From: Haloarcula ordinaria
Lineage (GTDB): Archaea > Halobacteriota > Halobacteria > Halobacteriales > Haloarculaceae
Assembly (NCBI RefSeq): GCF_029338275.1
Contig: NZ_CP119789.1
Location: 1,860,001 to 1,924,000 of the forward strand
Direction: 5' to 3'
DNA: 64,000 nt
Under the pieces are notes generated by a model, which worked only from the letters and a program-made list of their open reading frames with translations, did no database searches and was not told where the DNA came from. The translations under genes were made by a program, and so were the position numbers. Positions 41,541 through 50,141 of the stretch are shown piece after piece. Position 1 is the stretch's first letter. Each line of letters opens with the position of its first letter.

Positions 41541-42892
41541 CTTCCGAACAACAACAGCTCTCAGAAATCATAGAAAAGAATCACGACCAGCCAGATAGTG
41601 AAGTGCAAAGCTTAGCCAACCAATTCTATGGATTGGTTCCCGAGAACTGGGGATTTGGGAAGCTTGATGACTTGGTTGAGAATTTTATTGATTACCGTGG
41701 AAAAACCCCTCCTAAAGCGGACGAAGGGATACACATGTTATCTGCGGCAAATATCAAAGATGGCTTTATACTTCCAAAAAGAAAAGAGAAATTCGCATCA
41801 AAAGAAACATTTGAAGAATGGACCACTCGCGGAGTTCCTAAAAAAGGAGATGTGGTAATCACAACTGAAGCACCCGTAGGAGAAGTGGGTATAATTCGGA
41901 CTGAGGAACCATTTCTTACTGCGCAGAGACTTATTACGATGAGGGTGGCTGAGTGCTTAGATTCGCGATATCTAAAATTCTGTCTACAGTATCAGAAAAC
42001 CCAGAACCAACTAGAATCATATGCTAGTGGGACGACTGTCAGTAGTTTCAATCAAACAGACCTCAGAAATACAGTGATACCTTTGCCACCTATTTCTGAG
42101 CAGAAAAAGATCGGGTATATATTAGACAATATAGAGAAGAAAATTACCGTTAATAAGCAAGTCAACCAACTTCTAGGGGAACTTGCCCAGTCACTCTACA
42201 AATATCAATTTGTAGACTTTAGGCCTTATCACGAATTTAAAAATTCGAAGAAAGGAGAGATACCTACTGAATTCGAGGTTGATAATTTGCCTAAGTTGAT
42301 GGATATAGTTCTTGGTGGAACTCCCAAATCAGATGTGGAAGACTACTACGGTGGAGATATTCTCTGGGCGAAGGCGAAGGATGTAGCTCAAGAGGACGAT
42401 GCATTCATTTCTTCTACCGAAAAGTCGATAACTGAAAAGGGATTGGTGGAGAGTTCAGCCGAACTAATCCCTGAGGGAACAACAGTTATTACAGCTAGGG
42501 GTACTGTAGGGGAAACTGCATTAACTCCAATTGAGATGACAACTAATCAGACCTGTTACGGTTTAGTGCCGAAAAACAGAGAAGATAGATATTTCCTATA
42601 TTTCCTCGTCCAATCACATATACAGAGGCTACGAAGTAGGACTCATGGTACAGTATTTGACACAATAAACATGAACACGCTCCGTGAGCAAGAAATTGTT
42701 CTTCCTCCGAAGAATGACCGTTTTGAGTTTAACGAGAAAATCACGCCGATTATGGATCTTATTAGGGAAAATCAGAATGAAAATAGATCACTCCATGAAC
42801 TAAGAGATACTTTACTCCCAAAACTAATGTCCGGTGAAGTCAGGGTTAATGACATTAGTCTTGATGATTTAGAGGTTGATAGCGAGGTCTGA
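41537..42892 (+). CDS. hsdS: Type I specificity subunit
   Basis: 451 residues. The start is a TTG at 41537 overlapping the hsdM stop by 4 bases (TTGA); a strong ribosome site (GGAGGTGG, 41525-41532) supports this unusual start. Two target-recognition domains are visible, residues ~30-200 (LDDLVENFIDYRGKTPP) and ~235-420 (LMDIVLGGTPKSD), each followed by a conserved spacer helix (ISEQKKIGYILDNIEKKI and MDLIRENQNENRSLHELRD). The two domains set the two halves of the DNA target. The target itself cannot be read from the sequence. Confidence 0.93.
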   Translation: MTSEQQQLSEIIEKNHDQPDSEVQSLANQFYGLVPENWGFGKLDDLVENFIDYRGKTPPKADEGIHMLSAANIKDGFILPKRKEKFASKETFEEWTTRGVPKKGDVVITTEAPVGEVGIIRTEEPFLTAQRLITMRVAECLDSRYLKFCLQYQKTQNQLESYASGTTVSSFNQTDLRNTVIPLPPISEQKKIGYILDNIEKKITVNKQVNQLLGELAQSLYKYQFVDFRPYHEFKNSKKGEIPTEFEVDNLPKLMDIVLGGTPKSDVEDYYGGDILWAKAKDVAQEDDAFISSTEKSITEKGLVESSAELIPEGTTVITARGTVGETALTPIEMTTNQTCYGLVPKNREDRYFLYFLVQSHIQRLRSRTHGTVFDTINMNTLREQEIVLPPKNDRFEFNEKITPIMDLIRENQNENRSLHELRDTLLPKLMSGEVRVNDISLDDLEVDSEV

Positions 42893-42898
42893 TTGGTT

Positions 42899-45889
42899 AT
42901 GTCTTTGAATGAGATGGAGTTATCGGAGAAACCGGCCCTACAGGTTTTCCAGGATATTGGATACGAATACAAGCCTGGTTCTGAGCTGGGGCCTAATAGT
43001 GAGGACCCGGAGAGGGAGTCGCTCTCTGATGTAGTGCTGCGTGGTCGTCTTGAGCGTAAGCTCCGCGAGTTCAATCCATCTCTGCCAGACGAGGCTATCG
43101 AAGACGCCATCTCCCAACTTCTTGGCTACAATTCTACTCGACTTCTGAAGAACAACAAGAATTTCCACGACAATCTGACTCAGGGCATTCAGGTTGAGTA
43201 CGAGGAGAATGATGAAACCAAGGGCGACTTCGTCGATGTAATCGACTTTGAGAATCCTGAGAATAACGACTTCTTGGTATCTAACCAGGTCACGATTCAG
43301 TTCGGTGATAACCCGGAGAGAAGGCCAGATATTGTGGTTTTTATCAATGGACTTCCGATTGGGGTTCTCGAGATGAAGAACCCGACCGATCCGAACGCCT
43401 CTATCGGGAAGGCCTATAAACAGGTCACGGATCGGTACGTCGACGATATCCCGGACCTCTTCCATTACAATGAGCTGATCGGTGTGATGGATATGAGCAA
43501 TGCCAGACTTGGTTGTCTGAGTGCTGGCTGGGAGTGGTTCTCTCCTTGGAGATATATTGATGAGGAAGAGGACGCGACCAGTAAGTATCCGCCTTCTGAA
43601 GTACTGATTAGAGGTGCTTTTGACCCGAAGAGAGTTCTTGATCTGATCAAGAACTTCGTTTTGTATTCTGATGAAGGAGGGGAGCTGAGTAAGAAGCTCG
43701 CTGCCTATCATCAGTTCTACGCGGTCAACCGTGCAATTGAGAGTAGTAAAGAGACTGTTCCGAACCCTGATGATAATCGAATCGGTGTTGTCTGGCATAC
43801 TCAGGGTTCGGGGAAATCACTCTCGATGGTTTTCTACGCACATAAGATTCGCCAGACGAAGGAAGCCCGGAATCCCACTCTCGTATTTCTAACCGACCGT
43901 AACGACCTGGACGAGCAGTTATACAAAGAGTTCAAGAAGCATGATCTTCCAGCAGAGTGGGCGGACGATGATAACCGGGTAGAGCTTCGGAAACGTCTCG
44001 ACCGTGAGTCTGGCGGTATAATTTTCGCTACGGTCCAGAAGTTCCAGACGACCGATGAGGAAGCGGTCTATCCTGAGGTGAACGACCGTCAAAATATGAT
44101 AGTGGTTGCGGATGAGGCTCACCGTACTCAGTACAAGGAGCTGGCCGCTAACGTGCGGAGAGCTCTACCTAACGCTTCATATCTTGGTTTCACTGCGACT
44201 CCTATTGAGAAGGAAGACCGTTCGACTACCAATACGTTTGGAGGTTACATCAGCCAGTATACTATCGACCAGTCGCAGAAAGACGGTTCCACCGTCCCGA
44301 TCTATTACGAGAGCCGTTTAGCTAAGCTTCAGATCAACGATCCTGAGATCGGGAAGCATTTTCAGGAGTTGATGGCATCGAAGTCGGATGATTTGCGGGA
44401 GGAAATGACTAAGCGGTGGACCAGCCTCCGCCGTATAATCGAGAACAGCGATGAGCGTACCCGGCAGATCGCGGAAGACATTGTTGAGCACTTCAATAAC
44501 CGAGAAATAGAGGGAAAGGGGATGGTCGTTGCTATTAGCCGTGAGGCTGCGGTCAACTACAAGAAAGCTATCGAAGAGATTCCTGATGCTCCAGAAGTGG
44601 AGGTCGTCATCTCTGGTCCTGAGGACTATATCGATGACCCGGAGGATAACGAGAAGCTGAAACGTCGGTTCAAAGATGAGGACGATCCACTCAAATTAGC
44701 CGTTGTCTGTGATAAGTGGCTGACCGGATTTGACGTTCCGTGCCTTCACACTATGTACATCGACAAGCCGATGAAGAATCACAACCTGCTTCAGGCAATC
44801 GGCAGGGTCAACCGTGTTTATAAAGACAAGCCAGGTGGCCTGATCGTCGATTACATGGGTATTGCAGAGAATCTGAAGCAAGCCCTAGACAAGTACACGA
44901 CCGAGATTCAGGAGACTGCGATGCTTGATCTTGAGGAAGCAGTTGAAGTCATGCATCAGAAACACTCTAGGGTTGCCAGCTTTTTCGACCAGATCGATTA
45001 CAGTGATTGGCCTGAGCTGGAGCAGTTGGAACGCCAGCGTTTGATACACAAGGCGCAGAACGAGGTCTTGGTCACGGAAGAACGGGAGCAAAAGTTCAAG
45101 GAGGCGATGAAGGAGTTGAAGAAGGCCTTCTCTCTAGTTTCTCCACATCCCGCTTCCAACGAGATTAGGCAGGATATGGTGTTCTTCGAAGGTATTCTTG
45201 ACAGTATCAAGAGCATGGAGAATCCAGGTGGGGATGAGGATGTTGAAGATCTTGATTCTGCGATGAAGGAGCTGGTTGCAGAGGGTGTCGGTATTGAGGA
45301 TATGGTCGAGCTCTCTGGATTCGATACTTGGGAGGAAGAGAAGCCGATTCTTGGTGACAAGTTCATGTCCGATGTTGAGGAAGTTGAGTTCGAGAATTTG
45401 CAGGTTAAGATGCTTGAGCAGTTGATTCGTAACGAGATCTCCACGCGGAAGAAGGGCAACTTGGCTAAGTACGAGTCTTTCGAGGAAGAGTTAGAGGAGA
45501 CCATCAAGGAGTACAACAATAACTTCCTTTCTACTCAGGAGGTTATAGAGGAGCTGAAAGGTTATGCTGAGGAGATTCAGGAGACGGATGATCGTCAGGA
45601 TCAGCTAGATCTGAATGATGAGGAACTTGCGTTCTACGACGCGATTTCTGCGAACACGGATACCGAGATAGACGATGATACGCTGAAGAATATCGCTCGG
45701 GAACTCAAGAAGAATCTGAAAGACAGTACTGAAGTTGACTGGACGAACAGGGAGAAGATCAGAGCGGAGATCAAGACGGAGGTCAAGGCGGTTCTCCGGA
45801 TTAACGGTCTCAGCTTGTATAAACACGAAGACTTGGTTGAGCCGATTGTAGCACAAGCCGAGGCCTTTTACGGTGGAGCAGCAGCTTGA
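42899..45889 (+). CDS. hsdR: Type I restriction endonuclease subunit
   Basis: 996 residues from the ATG at 42899, 6 bases after hsdS. The N-terminal nuclease has RPDIVVFING with Asp144 and LEMKNP with Glu158 and Lys160. The SF2 translocase has Walker A TQGSGKS (Lys306), DEAH box VVADEAHRTQ (Asp405), FTATP, and later AIGRVNR as motif VI. The C-terminal ~250 residues are helical and should bind the methylase core. Length and order are normal, with no frameshift, so the system appears intact and should cut unmethylated incoming DNA. Confidence 0.95.
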   Translation: MSLNEMELSEKPALQVFQDIGYEYKPGSELGPNSEDPERESLSDVVLRGRLERKLREFNPSLPDEAIEDAISQLLGYNSTRLLKNNKNFHDNLTQGIQVEYEENDETKGDFVDVIDFENPENNDFLVSNQVTIQFGDNPERRPDIVVFINGLPIGVLEMKNPTDPNASIGKAYKQVTDRYVDDIPDLFHYNELIGVMDMSNARLGCLSAGWEWFSPWRYIDEEEDATSKYPPSEVLIRGAFDPKRVLDLIKNFVLYSDEGGELSKKLAAYHQFYAVNRAIESSKETVPNPDDNRIGVVWHTQGSGKSLSMVFYAHKIRQTKEARNPTLVFLTDRNDLDEQLYKEFKKHDLPAEWADDDNRVELRKRLDRESGGIIFATVQKFQTTDEEAVYPEVNDRQNMIVVADEAHRTQYKELAANVRRALPNASYLGFTATPIEKEDRSTTNTFGGYISQYTIDQSQKDGSTVPIYYESRLAKLQINDPEIGKHFQELMASKSDDLREEMTKRWTSLRRIIENSDERTRQIAEDIVEHFNNREIEGKGMVVAISREAAVNYKKAIEEIPDAPEVEVVISGPEDYIDDPEDNEKLKRRFKDEDDPLKLAVVCDKWLTGFDVPCLHTMYIDKPMKNHNLLQAIGRVNRVYKDKPGGLIVDYMGIAENLKQALDKYTTEIQETAMLDLEEAVEVMHQKHSRVASFFDQIDYSDWPELEQLERQRLIHKAQNEVLVTEEREQKFKEAMKELKKAFSLVSPHPASNEIRQDMVFFEGILDSIKSMENPGGDEDVEDLDSAMKELVAEGVGIEDMVELSGFDTWEEEKPILGDKFMSDVEEVEFENLQVKMLEQLIRNEISTRKKGNLAKYESFEEELEETIKEYNNNFLSTQEVIEELKGYAEEIQETDDRQDQLDLNDEELAFYDAISANTDTEIDDDTLKNIARELKKNLKDSTEVDWTNREKIRAEIKTEVKAVLRINGLSLYKHEDLVEPIVAQAEAFYGGAAA

Positions 45890-46090
45890 CCTGGATTTCC
45901 TGAGTTGCTGCGATCAGAAGCAAAAGAAGATAGAAAGTAGCTCGATCTATTTCATTTGGGATCGAAACGCCCTGGTTTTCGACATTCGCATTTCACGTTT
46001 TTTGCGAAATATTAGATATCTTATTGCTTTTCGCCGTTTTCTTCGTTTCTTTGCTCTCTGATTTCTTAGCAAGAAATTTACATGAATTCG

Positions 46091-46140
46091 GCGCGAGAAC
46101 GCTTCTGCTCGCGCTTGCAAAAATCGCAAGCCTGCGAGCA
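46091..46140 (+). promoter_or_regulatory. Two mutually exclusive hairpins ahead of the 46157 gene
   Basis: Stem 1 pairs GCGCGAG (46091-46097) with CTCGCGC (46108-46114). Stem 2 pairs TGCTCGC+GCTTGC (46106-46118) with GCAAGC and GCGAGCA (46126-46131, 46134-46140), leaving a 2-base bulge and a 7-base loop. The two share 46106-46114, so only one can form at a time. Stem 2 ends just before the ribosome site TAGGAG at 46143. This could be a transcript switch. The AT-rich 45890-46081 before it holds no supported gene. Confidence 0.5.
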
Positions 46141-46156
46141 GATAGGAGACCAAACT

Positions 46157-46450
46157 ATGGGAGCAAGCAAGCACCTTAGCAACGAGGATAGCAACGAAGG
46201 TAGCAAAACCTACATCGAGTTCGACTCTTCGGAGGAGAACCAACGTGCAGCCTACCGGTTGGCCTCACGGGGAGGACAACTCCGTGAGGGAATCAACGAC
46301 ATAGATGAGTTCTTCGCTGAGATGGTTCCTCACGTCACAAAGCACCTCTTCGAGGGCGATAGTATCGACCTGATGGACTGGATGGAGTTAGATGAAGAGG
46401 ACTTGGAAGAGTACAGAGAAGAGGTCCTAGAGGCTGAAGACGACGAATAG
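46157..46450 (+). CDS. Small acidic protein
   Basis: 97 residues from the ATG at 46157, chosen for the ribosome site TAGGAG 8 bases upstream; a frame from 46082 would run through the hairpins. The protein is acidic and helical (ENQRAAYRLASRGGQLREGI, FFAEMVPHVTKHLFEGD). No domain is recognised. It is followed by another small acidic gene at a 22-base gap. Confidence 0.6.
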   Translation: MGASKHLSNEDSNEGSKTYIEFDSSEENQRAAYRLASRGGQLREGINDIDEFFAEMVPHVTKHLFEGDSIDLMDWMELDEEDLEEYREEVLEAEDDE

Positions 46451-46472
46451 ACCACAAACCTACCTTCATTTT

Positions 46473-46691
46473 ATGACCGACTATTCAGAGAACGGAGAGA
46501 GTCCGGTATCGCATTCTAGCCACCGTGGGGAAGAGCTATTCGAGGCTGTGAGAGAAGCTATCGAAGACTGGGTAGCAGAGGAGTCGATAGAAGTTGAGCG
46601 AGACGGTGAGGCTATCGTAGCCGACGAAGACGAATTAGTCGAGAATATCTCGATTATGGTCGCTCTCGCAGTAGACGAGGCTGCTGAGTAG
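46473..46691 (+). CDS. Small acidic protein at the right end of the element
   Basis: 72 residues, very acidic, with one long helix (EELFEAVREAIEDWVAEES) and a second hydrophobic helix (ISIMVALAVDEA). No family is recognised. It is the last gene before attR, 95 bases away. The intervening AT-rich bases likely form the right arm of the attachment site. Confidence 0.55.
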   Translation: MTDYSENGESPVSHSSHRGEELFEAVREAIEDWVAEESIEVERDGEAIVADEDELVENISIMVALAVDEAAE

Positions 46692-46786
46692 GCCGAACCC
46701 CTTCTTTTCCATTGCAGTTTCGGCAGCAGTAGCTGGTTTTCAATCACATATTTGAGTAATAACGATTCTAAATTTTCGCGGGCACA

Positions 46787-46795
46787 TCGAGTGGA
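46787..46795 (+). repeat. attR core
   Basis: TCGAGTGGA, the second copy of the direct repeat at 8864-8872. It is followed by TGTGGGACGAG, which continues the host creatininase frame (W-M-W-D-E). Sequence left of it is AT-rich element DNA. The position agrees exactly with the codon at which the 5' fragment breaks off. Confidence 0.88.
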
Positions 46796-47160
46796 TGTGG
46801 GACGAGAGCATCACGGAGCGAATCGAAGCGGCGTTCGAGACCCCAGGCCCACACGGCGGCCCGAAGGAGACGGCGCTGATTCAGCACCTCGCCGGCGACC
46901 TCGTTCACGACGATCGACTGGAACAAGCCCGCGACGGCGGCCTGGCGAACTTCGACGAGGAGACGGGGCGGGTCCACGGTGCACGGACGTTCTACGACGC
47001 GCTCGACAACTCGCAGAACGGCGTCTTCGGCGACCAGACGGACGCCAGCGACGAGGTCGGTGCCGAGCTGTTCGATGCCGCGCTGGACCACCTCTGTCGG
47101 CTCTGTGACTGGCTCGACGACCGGACCACCGAGGAGTTACTGCCGAAAGAACACGTCTGA
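46795..47160 (+). pseudogene. Creatininase-family gene, 3' fragment (121 codons)
   Basis: The GC-rich frame MWDESITERIE...LPKEHV matches the last 121 codons of the intact element copy, with the same length and the conserved GPHGGPKETA motif. It begins at the att core and has no promoter of its own; the ATG at its start is just an internal Met of the original protein. Joined to codons 1-135 at 8467-8871 it gives the original host gene. It should not make an active enzyme alone. Confidence 0.95.
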
Positions 47161-47219
47161 TGCGACGCTGAGAATCCGAGAGTTCGCACGAGAATTCGGC
47201 ACAGAGGGGCCGAGATGGG

Positions 47220-47435
47220 TTACCGACGAGTCGCTGTCCGCTGTACGAGGTCGAGCTGTACCGGGTGCCCGCGAGGCGACGGCGTCCGGTTCGCCGCCGG
47301 GCTGCTGTCCGGGACCGGCGTCGCCGTGATACTGAACTGTGAACCACAGTCGCACGTCGCGCTGCCGTCGTGACCCTCGATGACGAGCCAGGTTCCACAC
47401 TCGGCACAGTAAATCTCTGTTTTCTCGCGGGACAT
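47220..47435 (-). CDS. Possible small zinc-finger protein
   Basis: 71 residues. It opens with MSREKTEIYCAECGTWLVI and has CDCGSQF about 20 residues on, giving a CxxC and a CxC that could hold zinc. The C-terminal part is low in structure and may be read-through. It lies between the broken creatininase gene and the phosphoesterase gene. The first 40 residues look real; the call is uncertain. Bases 47436-47668 show no further gene. Confidence 0.4.
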   Translation of the reverse strand: MSREKTEIYCAECGTWLVIEGHDGSATCDCGSQFSITATPVPDSSPAANRTPSPRGHPVQLDLVQRTATRR

Positions 47436-47668
47436 CGGTCCGGTATCGTTCCCCTACGATACTGAGTATAGGCTTCCTACCGTCCATTATCTGTGGGTGA
47501 AAATACGGTTCCACACTTTTCGACCGCGGAAATGGACACCCTCGACTGCTGTCGCCCGCCTTCGAGCCGCCTCGGCAGAGGACACAGCTGGAACAGCTTA
47601 CCGCTGCAATTCGGTTCTACTTAGCAACTCCACGACCCCGCCGCGGCACTGACTCTCCGACACCGGTC

Positions 47669-48406
47669 TCAGACCGTCTGATAGGCGCCGAGGCGCGTGC
47701 CGTCCAGCAGGAACGCCTCGGCGTCTGCGAGGCCCGCCGGGAGAAACGGTGAGAGGAAGGACTGTCCATCGACGTTCACCCAGGTCCCGCCCGACCGGTC
47801 GTTGAACGCCGGGAAGACGACCAGGTCGGCACCAGGTTCGACCGCGCTCTCGAAGGCGTCGGGCGCGAGTTCGCCACGGAGCCACGCGCGTTCCTTGCGG
47901 ACGCCGCCGACCTCGTCTTCCAAGCGGACCACCGGATGCTCGTGGCCCATACAGACTACGTCGGCGGCGAGAACGGCCGGTGACGGCCACGTGTGGCCGT
48001 GGACGAAACCCACGTCGCCGAGACGGGTGCCATGTGCGGGCGTGACCGTCACGTCCGCGCCGAGTTCGTCGAGAACATCTTCCAGGTCGCCGTCGTGGTT
48101 GCCCTTCACCAGCGTCATCGGGACGGAGAGAGAGTCGAACAGTGCAGCAAGTTCGTCGCGTTCGTCCGCGAACGGGTCGCCGATGGCGTGTCCGAGGTCG
48201 CCCACGACGACGACCCGGTCGGCGCCCGTCTCCGTGACGAGGCCCGTCAGCCGGCGGCGTCGCTCCGCCGCCGCGGACTCGAGCTCGACGCCGTCGTATC
48301 GGAGGCCGGCTTCGATACCGGCGTGATAGTCGGCGACGGCGAGCAGTCGCTCACCGTCGGTCTCGACAGTCGCGGCGGGCACGCCGGGGAGCGGTTCGAC
48401 CGACAT
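47669..48406 (-). CDS. rpe: Calcineurin-like phosphoesterase linked to RPA
   Basis: 245 residues. Metal-binding motifs of the metallophosphoesterase fold are all present: VADYHAGIE (Asp, His), VVVGDLGH, KGNHDGD, GFVHGHTWP and MGHEHP. It is the last of three genes reading rpa1-rpap1-phosphoesterase, the arrangement known for the RPA1 operon of Haloferax, where the third gene is called rpe. The gap to the RPAP gene is 40 bases. The substrate is unknown. Confidence 0.8.
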   Translation of the reverse strand: MSVEPLPGVPAATVETDGERLLAVADYHAGIEAGLRYDGVELESAAAERRRRLTGLVTETGADRVVVVGDLGHAIGDPFADERDELAALFDSLSVPMTLVKGNHDGDLEDVLDELGADVTVTPAHGTRLGDVGFVHGHTWPSPAVLAADVVCMGHEHPVVRLEDEVGGVRKERAWLRGELAPDAFESAVEPGADLVVFPAFNDRSGGTWVNVDGQSFLSPFLPAGLADAEAFLLDGTRLGAYQTV

Positions 48407-48446
48407 CGCCCGAACCTTGGCGATGACGCGAGAAAAGGACCGCGCC

Positions 48447-50141
48447 TCAGATGGGGGTCAGTTTGCCGTCTTCGGGTTCGTAACAGCGCCCGCCCATCAG
48501 CGCGTCCTGGATGGCGTCCGAGACGGCCTCGGGGTCGGCGCCGTGTCGGTCGACGACCGTGGCGACCAGCTCCTCCCGGTCGGCACCGGCGCCGTCGTTC
48601 AGCTCCTTCATCGCGTCCATCACGGCGTCCTCGAGGTTCAGATCTGCCGTCGGTTCGGCGTCACCGGCAGGTTCGGTCGCCGCCTCGGGGTCCTCGTCAC
48701 CGTCGCCAGTCGACGGCGCCGGCTCCGGTTCGCTCGAATCCGTCGCGTCCGCCGCCGTCGTGTCCGGGCTCGCAGCGTCGGCTGTCCCGGCGCTGTCTTC
48801 GGACTCGGTGGACGCACGTTCGACCGTTTCGGGGTCCGGCGTCTCGATGTCGGCCTCACCGGGGTCGTCGACGTCCGTCCCGCTCTGGAACTCCGTCCCG
48901 AACTCCGATTCGATCTGCTCGCGCTCGTCGTCGTCGAGTTCGAACTCCGGCTCGAAGTCCCCGAGGTCATCGTCCTCGGAAGCCGATTCCGGCTCGGATT
49001 CGGTGCTCGTCGGCGCTGCGTCGGTCGCAACCGACTCCCCGTCGGGTTCCGGCGCCTCCGTATCAGCACCCGCGGACTCGGTGACCGTGCCAGAGGCAGG
49101 GTCCGGCGTCGGTTCCGTCGTGTGCTCGACTGCTTCGTCGGTCTCTGTGTCGGGCTCCGGTGTGTCTGGTTCGACGGCCGATTCGTCCGCCGTTGCGGTC
49201 TCGGTCGGCGTCTCGTCACTTGGCTGTGCTCCGTTCGACTCGCTGGCGACACTCGCCGCAGACTCGGACGCAGTCGCTTCGGCGGGCTCCGAGTCTGGCT
49301 GAGTGGCACTCGACTCGCTCGCCGCTACGCTCTCGCCGCTTTCCGCGGTCGCCGCCTGCGGTGCTGCCGGCTCGGTACTCGATTCGTCCGCTGTCTCTGG
49401 CACGGAGACGTCGACGTCGGCCAGCAGGGGAATCGGGTCGTCCGTGCCGTCGCCGGGTCGCATCGACACGCCGCGTGCTTCGTCCCGTTCACCGGTCACG
49501 ACGCGGGCCGAATCGAGGGCCGTCTCCCGGAGCGCCTGGAGGTAGTCGCCGGTCGTCCCGTAGTGGTCCAGCGCCAGGGTGATGCCGGCGGCCTGGGCCT
49601 CGGTGTAGCCGTTCTCCTCGAGCGCCGCTCGCAGTTCGTCACCCGCGAGCCCTGTCGCCTTGGCGCTGGCCAGCAGGCCGATGCGTTCGACGGTCTGCTC
49701 GGCGGCCTGGACCACCCAGCGGTCCCGCGTCTCGGCGTCGACCTCGCTGATGCTCTCCGGGCGAATCGAGGTGTACACCCGGTCGCTGTCTTCCGGTTCG
49801 AAGGTCCGCGCCTTGCCCGTCACGGCGACGAACGTCGGCGGCTCGGCCGATTCGAGGAAGGCCAGCGCCTCGGGCTGGTACTGGCCGGCGTAGACGACGA
49901 ACGCACCGGTCGAGTCGGCGACTCGCGCCCGCAGCACCTCCTGGTTGACCGATTCTATCTCGGTCAGCACGCCGACCGCGAACAGGCGGTTGACCCGCGC
50001 GCCCGTCGGCGTGACGACGTAGTTCGGGGCCCGCTCCTCGTCGGACTCGGAGTACGAGAAGTCGGCCTCGTCGAACTCCGCCGCGAACAGCCGGTAGGCG
50101 ACTTCGCGGAGGCGCGGCTCGTCGTCGCCGTTGGCGCTCAT
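48447..50141 (-). CDS. rpap1: RPA-associated protein (RPAP1-like)
   Basis: 564 residues from the ATG at 50141, which overlaps the end of rpa1 by 4 bases. The N-terminal ~200 residues hold an OB-fold region (EVAYRLFAAEFDEADFSY, FAVGVLTEIESVNQEVL, VTGKARTFEPEDSDRVYTS). A very long Ser/Thr/Glu/Asp/Pro-rich, probably disordered linker occupies residues ~260-500. The C-terminal ~60 residues form a helical domain (EDAVMDAMKELNDGAG ... EAVSDAIQDALMGG) with the final CYEPEDGKLTPI. Such proteins bind RPA1 and are needed for normal DNA repair in haloarchaea. Frames longer than this at the 5' end run antisense into rpa1. Confidence 0.88.
   Translation of the reverse strand: MSANGDDEPRLREVAYRLFAAEFDEADFSYSESDEERAPNYVVTPTGARVNRLFAVGVLTEIESVNQEVLRARVADSTGAFVVYAGQYQPEALAFLESAEPPTFVAVTGKARTFEPEDSDRVYTSIRPESISEVDAETRDRWVVQAAEQTVERIGLLASAKATGLAGDELRAALEENGYTEAQAAGITLALDHYGTTGDYLQALRETALDSARVVTGERDEARGVSMRPGDGTDDPIPLLADVDVSVPETADESSTEPAAPQAATAESGESVAASESSATQPDSEPAEATASESAASVASESNGAQPSDETPTETATADESAVEPDTPEPDTETDEAVEHTTEPTPDPASGTVTESAGADTEAPEPDGESVATDAAPTSTESEPESASEDDDLGDFEPEFELDDDEREQIESEFGTEFQSGTDVDDPGEADIETPDPETVERASTESEDSAGTADAASPDTTAADATDSSEPEPAPSTGDGDEDPEAATEPAGDAEPTADLNLEDAVMDAMKELNDGAGADREELVATVVDRHGADPEAVSDAIQDALMGGRCYEPEDGKLTPI

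Larger units (their letters stand above)
8873..46795. mobile_element. Integrative element of about 37.9 kb, a defence island inserted in a creatininase gene
   Basis: The left boundary is attL (8864-8872) and the right boundary is attR (46787-46795). Both fall at the same codon of a single host gene whose halves rejoin in frame. The integrase gene lies 0.7 kb from attL. Base composition drops sharply inside relative to both flanks. Cargo includes GmrSD, McrBC, a type I R-M system, a four-gene nuclease/methyltransferase/HEPN cluster, an SF3 helicase, several small regulators and a surface protein. I see no virion, packaging or conjugation genes, so transfer probably needs a helper or natural DNA uptake; this is inference. 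A relic of another integrase at 28727 suggests the element is composite. Confidence 0.92.
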
